From Protea cynaroides (lineage: Eukaryota > Streptophyta > Magnoliopsida > Proteales > Proteaceae): a DNA stretch of 64,000 nucleotides. Both the position numbers and the translations under genes were made by a program. Below, piece after piece: positions 1 to 10,326 of this stretch. The notes under the pieces were generated by a model. That model was not told the DNA's origin. It was given only the letters and a program-made list of their open reading frames with translations, and searched no databases. The stretch lies in contig CM053266.1 of NCBI GenBank assembly GCA_028583415.1, positions 37,629,758 to 37,693,757 of the forward strand, given 5' to 3'. Every line of letters begins with the position of its first letter. Within the stretch, counting starts at the first letter, position 1.

Positions 1-893
1 GTCGATGCTAGGGTCGATGGGTCTATCGACCCTCCCCTCTTTCTGGACTTCCCGAATGCTGAGGGTTGATGGTCAGGAATACCTAGGGTCGGATGGCCTA
101 TCGACACTGGGTGCGACTCTCGATTCACTTTGGTCTAATTTCTACTTTTTAGTCCATTCTTCGTGTTTGGAATCCTATGGCTTGCTCCTACATTCCATTC
201 TACATTCATTCCACGGTCTGAAACCAGGAACCATCCACCTAGATAGCTTTCATGCCTTTTCCTATGATTTCCATGAAAACCTAACCATAGCTTGATGGTT
301 TGGGTTTCTCCGAGATCACATTCTCAACATTAACTAACCTAAAGTCTGTAGAAACTCATGGAATTAATATCCATACCTGAGAAGATTACTTTTCTCTGAA
401 ATTCTTCTCCTTTTTGCTAAGTTCTCTTCCTTGCTTTTCTTCTTCCTCTTTTCCTTCTCTTCTCTTTCTCTCAATTCAATTAGGGTTGTGAAAGGAGTGA
501 AAGTGGCTTAGGGACGTCCTTTAAATAGACTAGGAACATCCTAAAATAAGTCCCTTTGAGATTAGGAAAGAACCCAATCGAAAAATATAGAAATTTCCTA
601 ATTTCTATATTCGGCAGAATCCGAGGGTCGATGGGAGGGTCGATGATCCCGTCGACCCTAGGGTCTTAAGCTGTCCGACCCTCCCTTCAAAACTGAGGGT
701 CTGACTTTCTATTTTGGGAGGTCCGACCCTGCTTAGCTGGGTATGTGACCCTTCCCTTATTTTAAGTGTTTTTGGGTCGATTTAATACCTGGGATCTCGA
801 TCTCCTTCACGCCCTTGGTCCACTTGACTCGACCATGATGGGTAAACCTGCTTCAAGGTGGTAAGACCGGGTTAGATTGACATGGGTCTTACA
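1..893 (-). repeat. Tekay-like LTR, right part, reverse orientation
   Basis: Nearly the same sequence as the right part of the complete reverse LTR at 8025-10326. Read on the minus strand it begins TGTAAGACCC, the 5' terminus of this LTR family. The plus-strand right boundary is ...GGGTCTTACA at 893, followed directly by the internal region of element TK-A, so this is a solo LTR or the end of an element inserted into TK-A. The left end and left target duplication lie outside the window. It holds two AGGGTCG word clusters (about 1-130 and 624-775), a splice-donor-like CAG/GTATGG (rc, near 370) and a TATA/GACGTC promoter block. It encodes no long protein; ORFs here are chance. Confidence 0.85.
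511..530 (-). promoter_or_regulatory. LTR core promoter (TATA plus GACGTCC)
   Basis: On the minus strand a TATA-like CTATTTAAAG is followed immediately by GACGTCC and then the CCTAAGCCACTTTCACTCC leader start. The same arrangement recurs at the same LTR position in nearly all copies of the family in this window, which supports it as the pol II core promoter defining the U3/R boundary. Confidence 0.55.
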
Positions 894-1928
894 GTGGGTG
901 TGAAGGATCAACTGAGTAAGAAGGAACCCAAAAAGGGTCAGCTCCAGTGGAATGCTGTGGTGATGGAGGAGGAATGACGTCCATGTCCATGTACATCCTA
1001 TCATCATCCTCGTCAGCATCACCCCTCTGGACCTCTGCTGCTGCTGTTGCTGCCACCTCCACGTCTGCTATATCTACTCTAGTACGGGGACACACCATAG
1101 CATTTCTCTCCTCGTCACTGACCTAAGCATCTCGCATCCCCATCCTGTAGATGGCCTCCCAGTCAAGGTCAGACGAAAAAGTGTCCTCATGAATCCTCTC
1201 ATAAACCAAGTTAACCTGCAGGCGAGTGAGCAGAGTGGTGATCAAATGTCCATAGGGTAGGTTACCATCAGACCAAGCATCATAGCACGGAGCATAGTCC
1301 TCATAATGATATAAGGAAGGTAGACAGGTTGCCTAGTGCAGATGCAGTACAGGAGGTACTGGGTCAACTGTAAAACCTTCTCATAGTGCCCAATTTGAGG
1401 AATCAGGTTGTGCTGGATGATCTTGCAATACACCTGAGGTTCTGGCCGTAGGTTGATTGCCTTCATCTGCCAGCGATCATCCCTAACAATTTGTTGGTCA
1501 ATCTCTGTACGCATCATCACTGACAGGAACTGGGGTTCCTTGGGTGCGTAGTATACGAAGGGGTCATCATCTGATATAACCAGGAGATCAGCCAACTCTT
1601 GGCAGTTAAAGGAGATCTCCACCCCTTTAACTAAACTGGTGATCCTGAGCTCTCTACCCCTATCTATGTCCTCTGGGTCACCCTCCACCTGTAAATTATC
1701 GTAATACTGTTTCACTAACTTAGGACAGGTGCAACCCTCATATAAGATCACAGGAAGCTAGCCCATATCACCAAAGGCGCCCTCCACATTAAATAGGGCT
1801 AAGTTGGCCAAGTTTACACAACGACCCCCTTCCACCTTCTTACGCTCATACCGGGCATACCGTGCCTCTGCTTCAATAGACCGGAAGCGACGGGGATCAT
1901 GAACTCTGGGGACTTTGGTGCGAGCCAT
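894..1928 (-). pseudogene. TK-A antisense ORF, plant 'putative transposon protein' type
   Basis: Starts at an ATG read from 1928 (MARTKVPRVHDPRRF) and runs antisense to gag. One in-frame stop near 1755 separates 1758-1928 from 1242-1751, and further stops or frameshifts break the C-terminal part (about 894-1240), which ends in an acidic tail rich in D and E with a MYMDMD motif. The middle contains GRELRITSLVKGVEISFNC and a hydrophobic LTQYLLYCICTRQPVYLP stretch, resembling the plant 'putative plant transposon protein' domain (Pfam Transposase_32 type; assigned from memory, no search run). A homologue sits at the same place in TK-B (39819-40865), so it is an inherited component of the family, not chance. 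Function unknown. Confidence 0.6.
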
Positions 1929-2881
1929 ATTATCTGAAAAGACATGGACCAATAAGTAAGATATTAGATATAGGGAAAACTCAAAATTTTGACATTATAA
2001 CGGCGTGATTTTTCCAAAAGCCTCACTTTTCACCCAAACAATTGGGCAGGAGGACTTACATAGGTCCCAAACCATCTTGCAAGGCTCATACAATCGAAAA
2101 TTTAAACTAGGTAGGTCGAATTTGAAGAAATTTTGACTATTGGGAAAAACCCCAAAATTTAGGTCAAAAGTGGGAATTTTCAGGTTTCTAATAAACTAAC
2201 CAATGAAACTCAAATTTTCTTGAGGGATTTCATCCATTGGGTGGCCAATAGAAAAAGCCCCCAATAAAAATCAAATTTTTACGGTCAAAAAAATAATAAT
2301 TTGAAGAAAACCCTATAGATGGAGAAAAACCTAGTTTTGAAAGCTTTAAAAGGAGAACTAGTAGATAACATACCTAGAAGAACGGAACGTAGGTTGTGGA
2401 TCGACGAAAGAATCACCAAACTTGAGTGGTCGACACTATAGCAACTTAGTGGAGGTGAGTTGAGTTGAAAACAAAAGATAGAATGGAGAATGACTCCAAA
2501 AATCAGATTTAAAAACACTGATTTGGGGTCGTGTGGTCGTAAAATTCGACCGAAAATGCGACCACACAATCGACCATAGGCTTTCGGTGAGTTGCCAGAG
2601 TTTATGTGGTGGCAACCTGTGGTCACATATAGTGCGACCACACGATCGACCACAGGCTCTCGGTGAGTTGACAGGGTTTTGTGTGGTCGCATGCCCTGTA
2701 GTCGCATATACTACGACCCCACCATTGACCACACGAAGGAAAATACTGTGTTTTGACTGAATGATTTTGAAAATTGAAATTTTACATTGATAAATTGGAT
2801 TTTGATATGAGAATGATGTATATTATGATTGCCTCACATGTTCTCTGACTTTCAGACACTACCACCACCGAAAATAGGAAA
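1929..2881 (+). other. TK-A leader between antisense ORF and gag
   Basis: About 950 bases without a credible sense gene, matching 40866-41600 of TK-B. It contains stretches shared with TK-B, such as ACCCAAACAATTGGGCAG near 2033 and the following CTTACATAGGTCCCAAACC. It probably serves as leader for gag on the plus strand and as 5' leader or promoter for the antisense ORF on the minus strand. The antisense ORF start lies at 1928, and the only marked structure is the GGTCG word cluster at 2520-2745. Confidence 0.5.
2520..2745. repeat. TGTGGTCG word cluster in TK-A leader
   Basis: Many direct and inverted occurrences of TGTGGTCG/CGACCACA and close variants within 225 bases, often paired head to head (for example GTGGTCACAT facing GCGACCACAC near 2620-2645). 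The same word fills the two clusters of this element's own 3' LTR (11810-11950 and 12420-12710), whereas other LTR copies in the window use different letters around the GGTCG core. Confidence 0.7.
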
Positions 2882-3447
2882 TGGCTAGGCGAAGAGTAAC
2901 CAGGTGAGGACGTAACTCAATTCCACCACCACCACCTGTGGAGGAAAATAGCCATGAAAACCCTGAGGGATAGGAGAATCAGAATGTGATACGGCAGGAG
3001 CCAACGACCAGGCTAACCCTACAAACTTGCCAGCCCCACCTACAGATTTGGCTACTGCGGTGACGAACCTAGCACAACAGTTGCAGCAAATACAGCAAGT
3101 GCAAGCCAATATGCAAGCTGCTATGGAAATGGCTTTCCCAGCTGCAAATACTACACCTTACCGATGAGACAAGCTAGTACTGTACCAGGGGGTAGCAACA
3201 CCTTGCCCCAAGCATCGAGTATGAATAACACGGTACCTCAAGCACCTCAAACGCCATTTGTACAAGCTTCAGTGCAAAACCTTGAAGTAGCCCAAGGCAA
3301 TTACCAGTATCAACCACCTATATATGGAGCATATGCTCAGTATCAGTTGGACAATTCTCGACTGATCGAGCATTTTCTGAAGATGAAGCCTAAGGAGTAT
3401 AATGGTAAGCCAGTAGATCCTTTGTGGCCAGCTCACTGGATCGACAA
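2882..3447 (+). pseudogene. TK-A gag, N-terminal part
   Basis: Begins MARRRVTR at 2882 and is frameshifted within about 25 residues. The reading continues in other frames with a proline-rich start, a glutamine-rich predicted helix (LAQQLQQIQQVQANMQAAM, about 3070-3130) and, from 3164, QASTVPGGSNTLPQAS through HFLKMKPKEYNGKPVDPLW. TK-B has the same order at 41740-42150. Gag would form the cytoplasmic particle that packages element RNA. The sequence stops at 3447, where a reverse LTR begins exactly at its terminus (TGTCACACC). The gag segment between here and MLKGDAHHWW at 5036 has been deleted. Confidence 0.75.
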
Positions 3448-4400
3448 TGTCACACCCCAATTTCGGTTGAACCAGAAGTGTGAGTGAACCGTCACTGAAC
3501 CAACGGTTTACACCAGGATCTCAATAAGACCGTGTCCACTCATACAAACCATTGCACATAACCATAATCAGAATATAATAAAATACAGCGAAAGACTTAA
3601 ATAAAATGAACTGAGTGATCTATTGATAAATTTAATAAAATATCCAATTATTCAAATACCGAAACATAGATAAATATCCTTACATCAATTGTATTTCCAA
3701 CCAAAAATATTTTAAATAAATTTAAACCAATCCTAGAGGTACACGCAGAAAGGGCACTCGTATGAAGCGTCATGCTCGTCCTCTCCTGCTTACATGTCCA
3801 AAGCAGCAACACCTCCGTACGTCGGAGCATTCAGGTAGTCCTCCACCATATAACCTGCATCAACATCTAAAAATAGTGTATACACAAGGGTGAGCTCACA
3901 ACTTAGCTCAATAAGACAATCAAACAATGCAACAAACATATGCATGAGTAACATTCACATCATGGTTTGGTTTTAAGTTTGCGATGTGCTATAGAAAGGA
4001 TTAGCGGCCACCGCACCTCTATACACGAGTGTGTGAAGCCGCTCAATGGATCAAACACCACTGTCGTCCCACATGCACCCTACCATGGAATAGGGATAGA
4101 GCTAAAGCGTCCGGATGAAACATCGCCAACACTTCCCCTGATACCCTACCCATACCAACACGGAAGCCCCTATTGGCGAGGGCTTACAAACTGGGCTTGC
4201 AACTAACCAATCCTATATGTCATCACAGTAGGCCCTATCCAGCATAGCTCCCTACGACATAGAGATAGAACTAGAGTCTAGTGGCCAGGCCGAAGACCAC
4301 AATGCCACTTCCTCCCTCTGATACCTTACCTGCACTAAGCATGGTAAGACAGAAGCGATACGAAAAGGTGTTAGTGTGAGGAATGATCCCAGACCCTAGC
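3448..4400 (-). repeat. Tekay-like LTR, left part, reverse orientation
   Basis: Starts with the exact family terminus TGTCACACCCC at 3448, directly after gag codons, so it began as an insertion into gag (left flanking 5-mer GACAA). Only the left 953 bases remain. At 4401 a forward LTR of the same family begins at its own terminus, implying a second insertion inside this LTR (flanking 5-mer CTAGC). The right parts of both are missing. The peptide exon described at 3742-3854 lies here. Confidence 0.8.
3742..3854 (-). CDS. Conserved LTR peptide exon (copy 1)
   Basis: On the minus strand, after the acceptor-like GATGCAG, the frame reads VEDYLNAPTYGGVAALDM, then a TAG, then GEDEHDASYECPFC. It matches eight other LTR copies in this window at the same LTR position. 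The internal stop shows that this copy is decayed. No database family is recognised. Confidence 0.4.
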
Positions 4401-5038
4401 TGTAAGACCCGTATCGAACTAACCGGTCTTACCACCTTGTACCAGGTTTACCTATCATGGTCGAGTCAAGTGGACCAAATGCGTGAAGAAATCACAAGAC
4501 CAGGTATGAGTCTAACCCAAAAACAGTAAATGTGAGGGTAGGGTCGCATGCCTAAATAGGTAGGGTCGACTCCACCTCAACAAAAGTCCAACCCATGACT
4601 TTTTAGTCGTAGGGTCGGATGACTAAGAAGGTGTAGGGTCGACGGATCCTGCGACCCTACGTCTGACCCTACGATGACAGACAGAATTCGAAAATTAGGA
4701 AACTTTTTTAATTCCAAGGAGATCTTTCCTAAACTCATTGAGACTTATTATGGAGGGTTTCCTCTATAAATAGGACGTCCCTTAGCCTCTTTCACTCCTC
4801 TACAACCCTAATTGAAAGTGAGAGAAAGAGAAAGGGAAGGAAGAGGAGAAGATAAGGGAACTTGAAGAAGAAGTCTAAGGAAGAGAAGGAAACTTTAGAG
4901 AAACCTCTGAATAAATGTATGAACCTAATTCCTTACTTGAATAAGAGATCCTAGAATAGTTATGAAGAACATAGGATTAGGAGAAACCCAAATCATCCAT
5001 CCATGGACAAGTTCCAAGAGATTCCATAGAGATTTATG
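4401..5038 (+). repeat. Tekay-like LTR, 5' portion, truncated
   Basis: Begins at the family terminus TGTAAGACCCG and follows the forward LTR through the TAGGGTCG word cluster (about 4550-4680), TATA box, leader and donor-like AAAT/GTATGA (near 4917). It ends abruptly in a gag codon run. At the break the LTR (compare 12318-12324) and gag (compare TK-B 42225) share ATTTATG, so the remainder of the inserted element plus part of gag was lost by a deletion with 7-bp microhomology. Confidence 0.8.
4763..4780 (+). promoter_or_regulatory. LTR core promoter (CTATAAATAG + GACGTCC)
   Basis: A good plant TATA box, CTATAAATAG, abuts GACGTCC and then CTTAGCCTCTTTCACTCC, the most conserved part of the LTR leader. 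Position is about 360 bases from the LTR start, as in the other copies. Confidence 0.6.
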
Positions 5039-5760
5039 CTGAAGGGCGATGCACACCATTGGTGGAAGTCTACTCGGAGTTATCTATTAATGAAGCACAC
5101 CCAATTGACCTGGGCTATCTATAAAGAGGCATTCTTCAAGAAGTATTTTCTCAGAAGTTTCAGAGATGCAATGGAAAGAGATTTTCTGAGTCTGTATCAG
5201 GGACAGATGACTGTGGATGCGTATCAACAGCGTTATGAAGAGCTGTTTTTCTTTGCTCTCTCTAGCATGCAGGAGGAAAATACCAAAAATCCGAAGGTTC
5301 GTCATGGGACTTAGGGGAAGTATCCGTGAGCATGTATTGAGACTGGAAAAGAAGGTTTATAATGAAGCGGTACAGATTGCTCGAGTACTAGAATCGAGCC
5401 AGAGGGAAAGTTATTTTTCTCAGAACAGAGGTATCAAAAGGCCTAATGGGAATTCATATACGGAGGGAACACAAAGACCTTTAAATCCTTTCGTACTCAA
5501 GGCTTCATGCTGCAGCCAAGACTACTCCAACAGTCCAACCTCAATAGAAGCAAAATAGTGAGAGAGTAAAATGCTTTAACTTTAATCACATAGGACATTA
5601 TTCAAGGGAATGTCCTAAGCCCAGGAAGCAGCTACAGCAAGGAAAGGTTTATGGTGTTACATCTAAGGATGCTGCCGCATCGCCTGATGTGGTCACAGGT
5701 ATGAATTGAACCTTTTATTTTGTATTACCTTGTGTGAGCATGTAGACTAAATTAAAACAA
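5034..5760 (+). pseudogene. TK-A gag, C-terminal part with zinc knuckle
   Basis: Resumes at MLKGDAHHWWKSTRSYL with the conserved retrotransposon gag stretch (AIYKEAFFKKYF, RDFLSLYQGQMTVDAY). A frameshift near 5280 passes to RRFVMGLRGSIREHVL and another follows near 5480. A zinc-knuckle remnant at about 5572-5620 reads CFNF...H...C, so the second cysteine of the CX2C pair is replaced by Phe. The reading runs into protease without a clear gap, as expected for a fused gag-pol ORF. TK-B has the equivalent at 42225-42890. Confidence 0.75.
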
Positions 5761-6300
5761 ATCACAAGTATTGTACCTATTAATGGCATACCCGTTAGGG
5801 TACTCTTTGATTCTGGAGCTACTCATTCTTTTATATCTGTATCATTTGGAAAGAAGCTAAATCTACCCCTCAGATCTTTAGACTACAAATTGCTTGTATG
5901 ATCACCAATGGGATTAGAAGTGGAACTAGAAAAAGGTTATGGATCATGTCCAGTTCTTATCGACGAAAAGATTTTAGATGCAACCTTAATTCAACTCGAG
6001 ATGACAGACTTTGACGTTATCTTGGGAATGGATTGGTTAGCTCGTCGGTATTCTGCAAACCTATTATGTGCAGAAAAGAAATTGACATTTAAAGACAAGG
6101 AAGGAGCAGAGTTTGGTTTTGCAGGAACCAAACTTCTCCGTAAGCGAAAACTCATCCTCTCTGCAATAAAGGCTAGAAAATGCTTCGAGAAAAGAGGAGT
6201 TGGGTATCTAGTATCCGTGGTTGATCACCAAGGAAGTACCATGTTTGGAAGATATTGATGTTGTGCGTGACTTTCTGAATGTATTTCCTGAGGAACTACC
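5761..6300 (+). pseudogene. TK-A aspartic protease
   Basis: Contains the catalytic signature LFDSGATHSFI (about 5803-5835), where DSG stands for the usual DTG/DSG of Ty3/Gypsy proteases. It is followed by DFDVILGMDWLARRYSANLLC, the typical second half of the domain. One TGA interrupts it near 5899 (LLV-stop-SPMG). The protein would cleave Gag-Pol inside the particle. The TK-B copy has LFDSGATHSFI and LGMDWLARHSA at 42990-43240 and reads LLVRSPMG at the site of the stop, showing that the TK-A stop is a secondary mutation. Confidence 0.8.
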
Positions 6301-7186
6301 AGGACTACCACCCGACCGACTGACAGAGTTCGTTATAGATCTTATACCCGGAGCCGCACCAGTATTTAAGGCACCCTATCAAATGGCTCCTACTTAACTG
6401 AAGGAACTAAAGGTATAATTACAGGAATTACTGGACAAGGGTTATATAAGACCCAGCATATCACCATGGGGAGTGCCAGTATTATTTGTGAAAAAGAAGG
6501 ACGATAGCGTTCGACTATGTATAAACTATCGAGAATTGAATAAGCTTACAATCAAGAATCGGTACCCGTTGCCTCGGATCGATGACTTGTTCGATCAGTT
6601 GCAAGGTGCCAAAGTGTTCTCCAAAATTGATCTTCGGTCAGGATACCATCAGTTGAAGATTAAGGAAGGTGATATTCCAAAGACAACATTCAGAACAAGA
6701 TATGGACATTATGAATTTTTAGTCATGTCTTTTGGATTGACTAACGCACCCGCAACTTTTATGGAACTCATGAATCGGGTATTCCATGATATGTTGGATA
6801 CGTCAGTCATTGTGTTTATTGACGATATATTAGTCTACTCCAAGGCCAAAGAAACTCATGTCATGAATCTAAAAGCCACTCTACAACGACTAAGAAAAGA
6901 GAAGCTTTACGCCAAATTTACAAAGTGTGAGTTTTGGCTAAATGAGGTCGCTTTCTTAGGCCATGTTGTATCCGCTGAGGAAAATAAAGTGGATCCTAGC
7001 AAGATTGATGCCAATGTGAAATGGGAAGCACCTAAGAGTGTTGTAGAAATCAGAAGTTTCTTAGGTCTAGCTGGGTATTGTCGATGATTCGTGGAAGATT
7101 ACTCTAGAATCACCGTACCTCTCACCAGTTTGACTAAGAGAGGAGAAAAGTTTGTTTGGACCGACAAATGTGAGGAGGGTTTTTAA
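6301..7186 (+). pseudogene. TK-A reverse transcriptase
   Basis: Ty3/Gypsy RT with the blocks in order: GYIRPSISPWGVPVLFVKKKD, LCINYRELNKLTIKNRYPLP, FSKIDLRSGYHQ, FLVMSFGLTNAPATF, the catalytic FIDDILVYS (about 6816-6842), and FLGHVVS. The main open stretch is 6473-7087 (204 residues). Stops occur at about 6396, 6415, 7085 and 7184, so the domain could not be made whole. Sequence and order match chromovirus polymerases of the Tekay/Del group (family knowledge). It would copy element RNA into DNA from the tRNA primer. Confidence 0.9.
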
Positions 7187-8024
7187 ACATTGAAGGCTAA
7201 GTTAATATCAACTCCCATCTTGACTATTCCGATCCGAGGACAACCATTTACCTTGTACACTGATGCATCTGGGTTGGGTTTAGGATGTGTACTTATGCAA
7301 GGAGAACAAGTAGTTACGTATGCCTCAAGAAAACTGAAGACGCATGAGAAGAACTATCCCACTCATGACTTGGAATTAGCAGTAGTAGTACATGTTGTTA
7401 AGATATGGAGACATTATTTGTATGGTGAGAAATTTCAGATTAAATCAGATCATAATAGTCTTACTTATCTCTTCAATCAGAAGGAGTTGAACATGAGACA
7501 ACGAAGATGGATGGAATTATTGAAGGATTATGATTTTGATATTCAGTATCATCCAGGAAAGGCTAATGTAGTTGCTGATGCGCTAAGCAGAAAAGCAATG
7601 ATAAAATCCCAGGGAGAAGTTAACATGAACGCGACAACATATGTTACAGGAAAAGTATTCAATCATGGTAATGAGCAGTTCGTGATAGATACACCGGATG
7701 GATCAACCAACCAAGGGTTAATTCATCGGTTTTTAAATATGTTTGCCACATTGAAGATTATACCTGATATATTAGACGAAGTTAAAGCTACTATTAAATC
7801 AGACCCTTATATGAGAACGGTGCAAGAAGACATCGAAAAAGATAGGACTATTCCTGAGTTCACCTTGAACGTTGAAAAGGTACTAAAATACAAAGGAAGA
7901 GTATGTGTTCCTAAAAATGAAGACTTGGATATTAGACACAGACTAATGAAGGAAGCTCACACCACTGCTTATTCGGTACATCCTGGAAGTACGAAGATGT
8001 ATCATGATCTAAAGAAGCTATATT
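7187..8024 (+). pseudogene. TK-A RNase H and integrase N-terminus
   Basis: Open from 7190. RNase H residues are visible: FTLYTDASGLGLGCVL (first Asp), HDLELAVVVHVVKIWRHYL (Glu) and IKSDHNSLTYLF (Asp), followed by YHPGKANVVADALSRK, the usual end of the domain. After about 7610 a linker leads to the integrase zinc-binding start (LMKEAHTTAYSVHPGSTKMYHDLKKLY). The frame is cut at 8024 by a solo LTR; the next codons (W, then TAG, then RGMMVDVAKFV) continue after it at 10332. Confidence 0.85.
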
Positions 8025-10326
8025 TGTCACACCCCAATTCCGCACATCTCAGAATGGTGTGATGAACCGCTAATAAACCAATGGTTCAACCAGGATCTCA
8101 CGTAGGCTATATCCGTGTTATCTAAACTTCCACAGCTCCATAATCATAATCAGAGTAAATACACCATAGCGGAAATCTTATAATAAAATGAACTGAGAAT
8201 CTACTATGATATAAATATTAAATAACAAATTATTCTGTGTCAACTGAGACATAAATAATTATCAAATACATGTCTTTATTAAATTTAAATAAAGAAACCT
8301 AAGAAAAATCTACTCAAATACACACGAGTTGCACTCGCAAGAAGAGTCGTGTGTATCCTCTTCAGCTCCAGCTTCCATGGCCGCTACCATCCCGTATGCG
8401 GAGGCATTTATATAATCTTCAACGGTATAACCTGCATCATCAACTAAAAATATTCGACGTCGAGGGGTGAGCACACATCACGGCTCAGTGATTAGCCAAA
8501 ACAATGCAACATTACATATGCATGCAAAAAATCAATTTATATCTTTGGTCCGGTTTAAAGTTTGCAGTATGCAATAGAAAGGTTTAGGTAGCCAAAGGTC
8601 CCGTTTATTGACCCCGCCTCTATACACGAGTGTGTGACGTTACCCGAAGATCACGTTTATCGTCAACTCACATGCACCCAACCATGAACATTATATAACA
8701 AATGTTACGTTTATTGCTATATAGTGCCATACCAACACGTAAGCCCCTGTTGGCGAGGGCTGCAAACTGGGCTCGCAACTAACCAATCCTAATGCCAAAC
8801 AGTGTATCCAAGGCCTTACCCCAGCATCCCTCAGAATGTCCATAGAGATAGAGCTAAGGCCCCCCGGTAGAGTCAGAGACTACAAGGACCGAGACCACCT
8901 CCCTTGATACCCTATGACATAATAGTTCTGCTAAAGTAATGGCGATACGACGATGCCAATGCACAAGACTTGAGTTAGAGATAGAGCTAAAGTGCTGAGA
9001 CCCGCCAAAGGTTAACGTTTATTGACGTTCTCATCACACCTCCCTGATACTCGCTCGCATCAAGCACATCAACTACACACATACAAGCACATGCCTATTC
9101 CTATCATCATCATCATCATCATCATCATGTTATAACAATAAAGTAAATATGCATGAACAAGTAATAGAAATATTAGATGGCATGTTGTATGCACATTACA
9201 AACATATTCGCATAGAATCAAGCATAGCATAGGACTCAAGAAATAGAAAACAGTTTATTATTTACCAATTTAGTTTGGAGTTAAGGTTCCTCACCTTAGC
9301 TTGCTAATAGATACTTTTTCAAGCTTTAGAATCACCTTTATAATGTTATTATATTGTTAGAAGACCTAACAAAGTCGATAAAATTTAATTAGAATTTATT
9401 CAGAATTTAAAAACCATTCTGTTAACTGAGGGTCGATGCTAGGGTCGATGGGTCTATCGACCCTTCCCTCTTTCTGGACTTCTCGAATGCTGAGGGTCGA
9501 TGGTCAGGAATACCTAGGGTCGGATGGCCTATCGACCCTGGGTGTGACCCTCGGTGCACTTTGGTCCAATTTCCACTTTTTACTCCACTCTTCGTGTTTG
9601 GAATCCTATGGCTTGCTTCTACATTCCATTCAACATTCATTCCATGGTCTGAAACCATGAATCACCCACCTAGATAGCTTTCATACATTCTCCTAGGGTT
9701 TTCCATGAAAACCTAACCATAGCTTGATGGTTTGGGTTTCTCCGAGATCACACTCTCAACAATTACTAACCTAAGGTCTATAGAAACTTATGGAATTAGT
9801 ATCCATACCTGAGAAGATAACTTTTCCTCTGAAATTATTCTCCTTTTTGCTAAGTTCTCTTGCTTGCCTCTCTTCTTTCTCTTTTCCTTCTCCTCTCTTT
9901 CTCTCAATTCAATTAGGGTTGTGAAAGGAGTGAAAGTGGCTTAGGGACGTCCTTTAAATAGAGTAGGAACATCCTAAATAAGTCCCTCTGAGATTTGGAA
10001 AGAATTCTAATCGAAAAATAAAGAAATTTCCTAATTTCTATATTCGGCAGAAACCGAGGGTCGATGGGAGGGTCGATGATCCCGTCGACCCTAGGGTCTT
10101 AAGCTGTCTGACCCTCCCTTCAAAACTGAGGGTCTGACTTTTTGTTTTGGGAGGTCCGACCCTGCTTAGCTGGGTATGCGACCCTTCCCTTATTTTAAGT
10201 ATTTTTGGGTCGATTTAATACCTGGGATCTCGATCTCCTTCACGCCCTTGGTCCACTTGACTTGACCATGTTGGGTAAACCTGCTTCAAGGTGGTAAGAC
10301 CGGGTTAGATTGACACGGGTCTTACA
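8025..10326 (-). mobile_element. Solo Tekay-like LTR with 5-bp TSD ATATT
   Basis: Complete 2302-bp reverse LTR, TGTCACACCCC...GGGTCTTACA, with TG...CA ends. The 5 bases before (8020-8024) and after (10327-10331) are both ATATT, a perfect target-site duplication. Removing it joins the integrase codons for DLKKLY to W. No internal sequence remains, so it is a solo LTR from recombination between two LTRs. It carries the peptide exon (8322-8431), AGGGTCG clusters (9428-9552 and 10055-10210) and a TATA/GACGTCC block near 9945-9960. Confidence 0.95.
8322..8431 (-). CDS. Conserved LTR peptide exon (copy 2, intact)
   Basis: Read on the minus strand after GATGCAG: YTVEDYINASAYGMVAAM then EAGAEEDTHDSSCECNSC, without a stop. 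The ATG inside (VAAM) sits in GCCATGG, a strong start context. Compared with other copies, many differences fall on third codon positions. Function unknown; possibly the second exon of a spliced LTR transcript. Confidence 0.45.
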
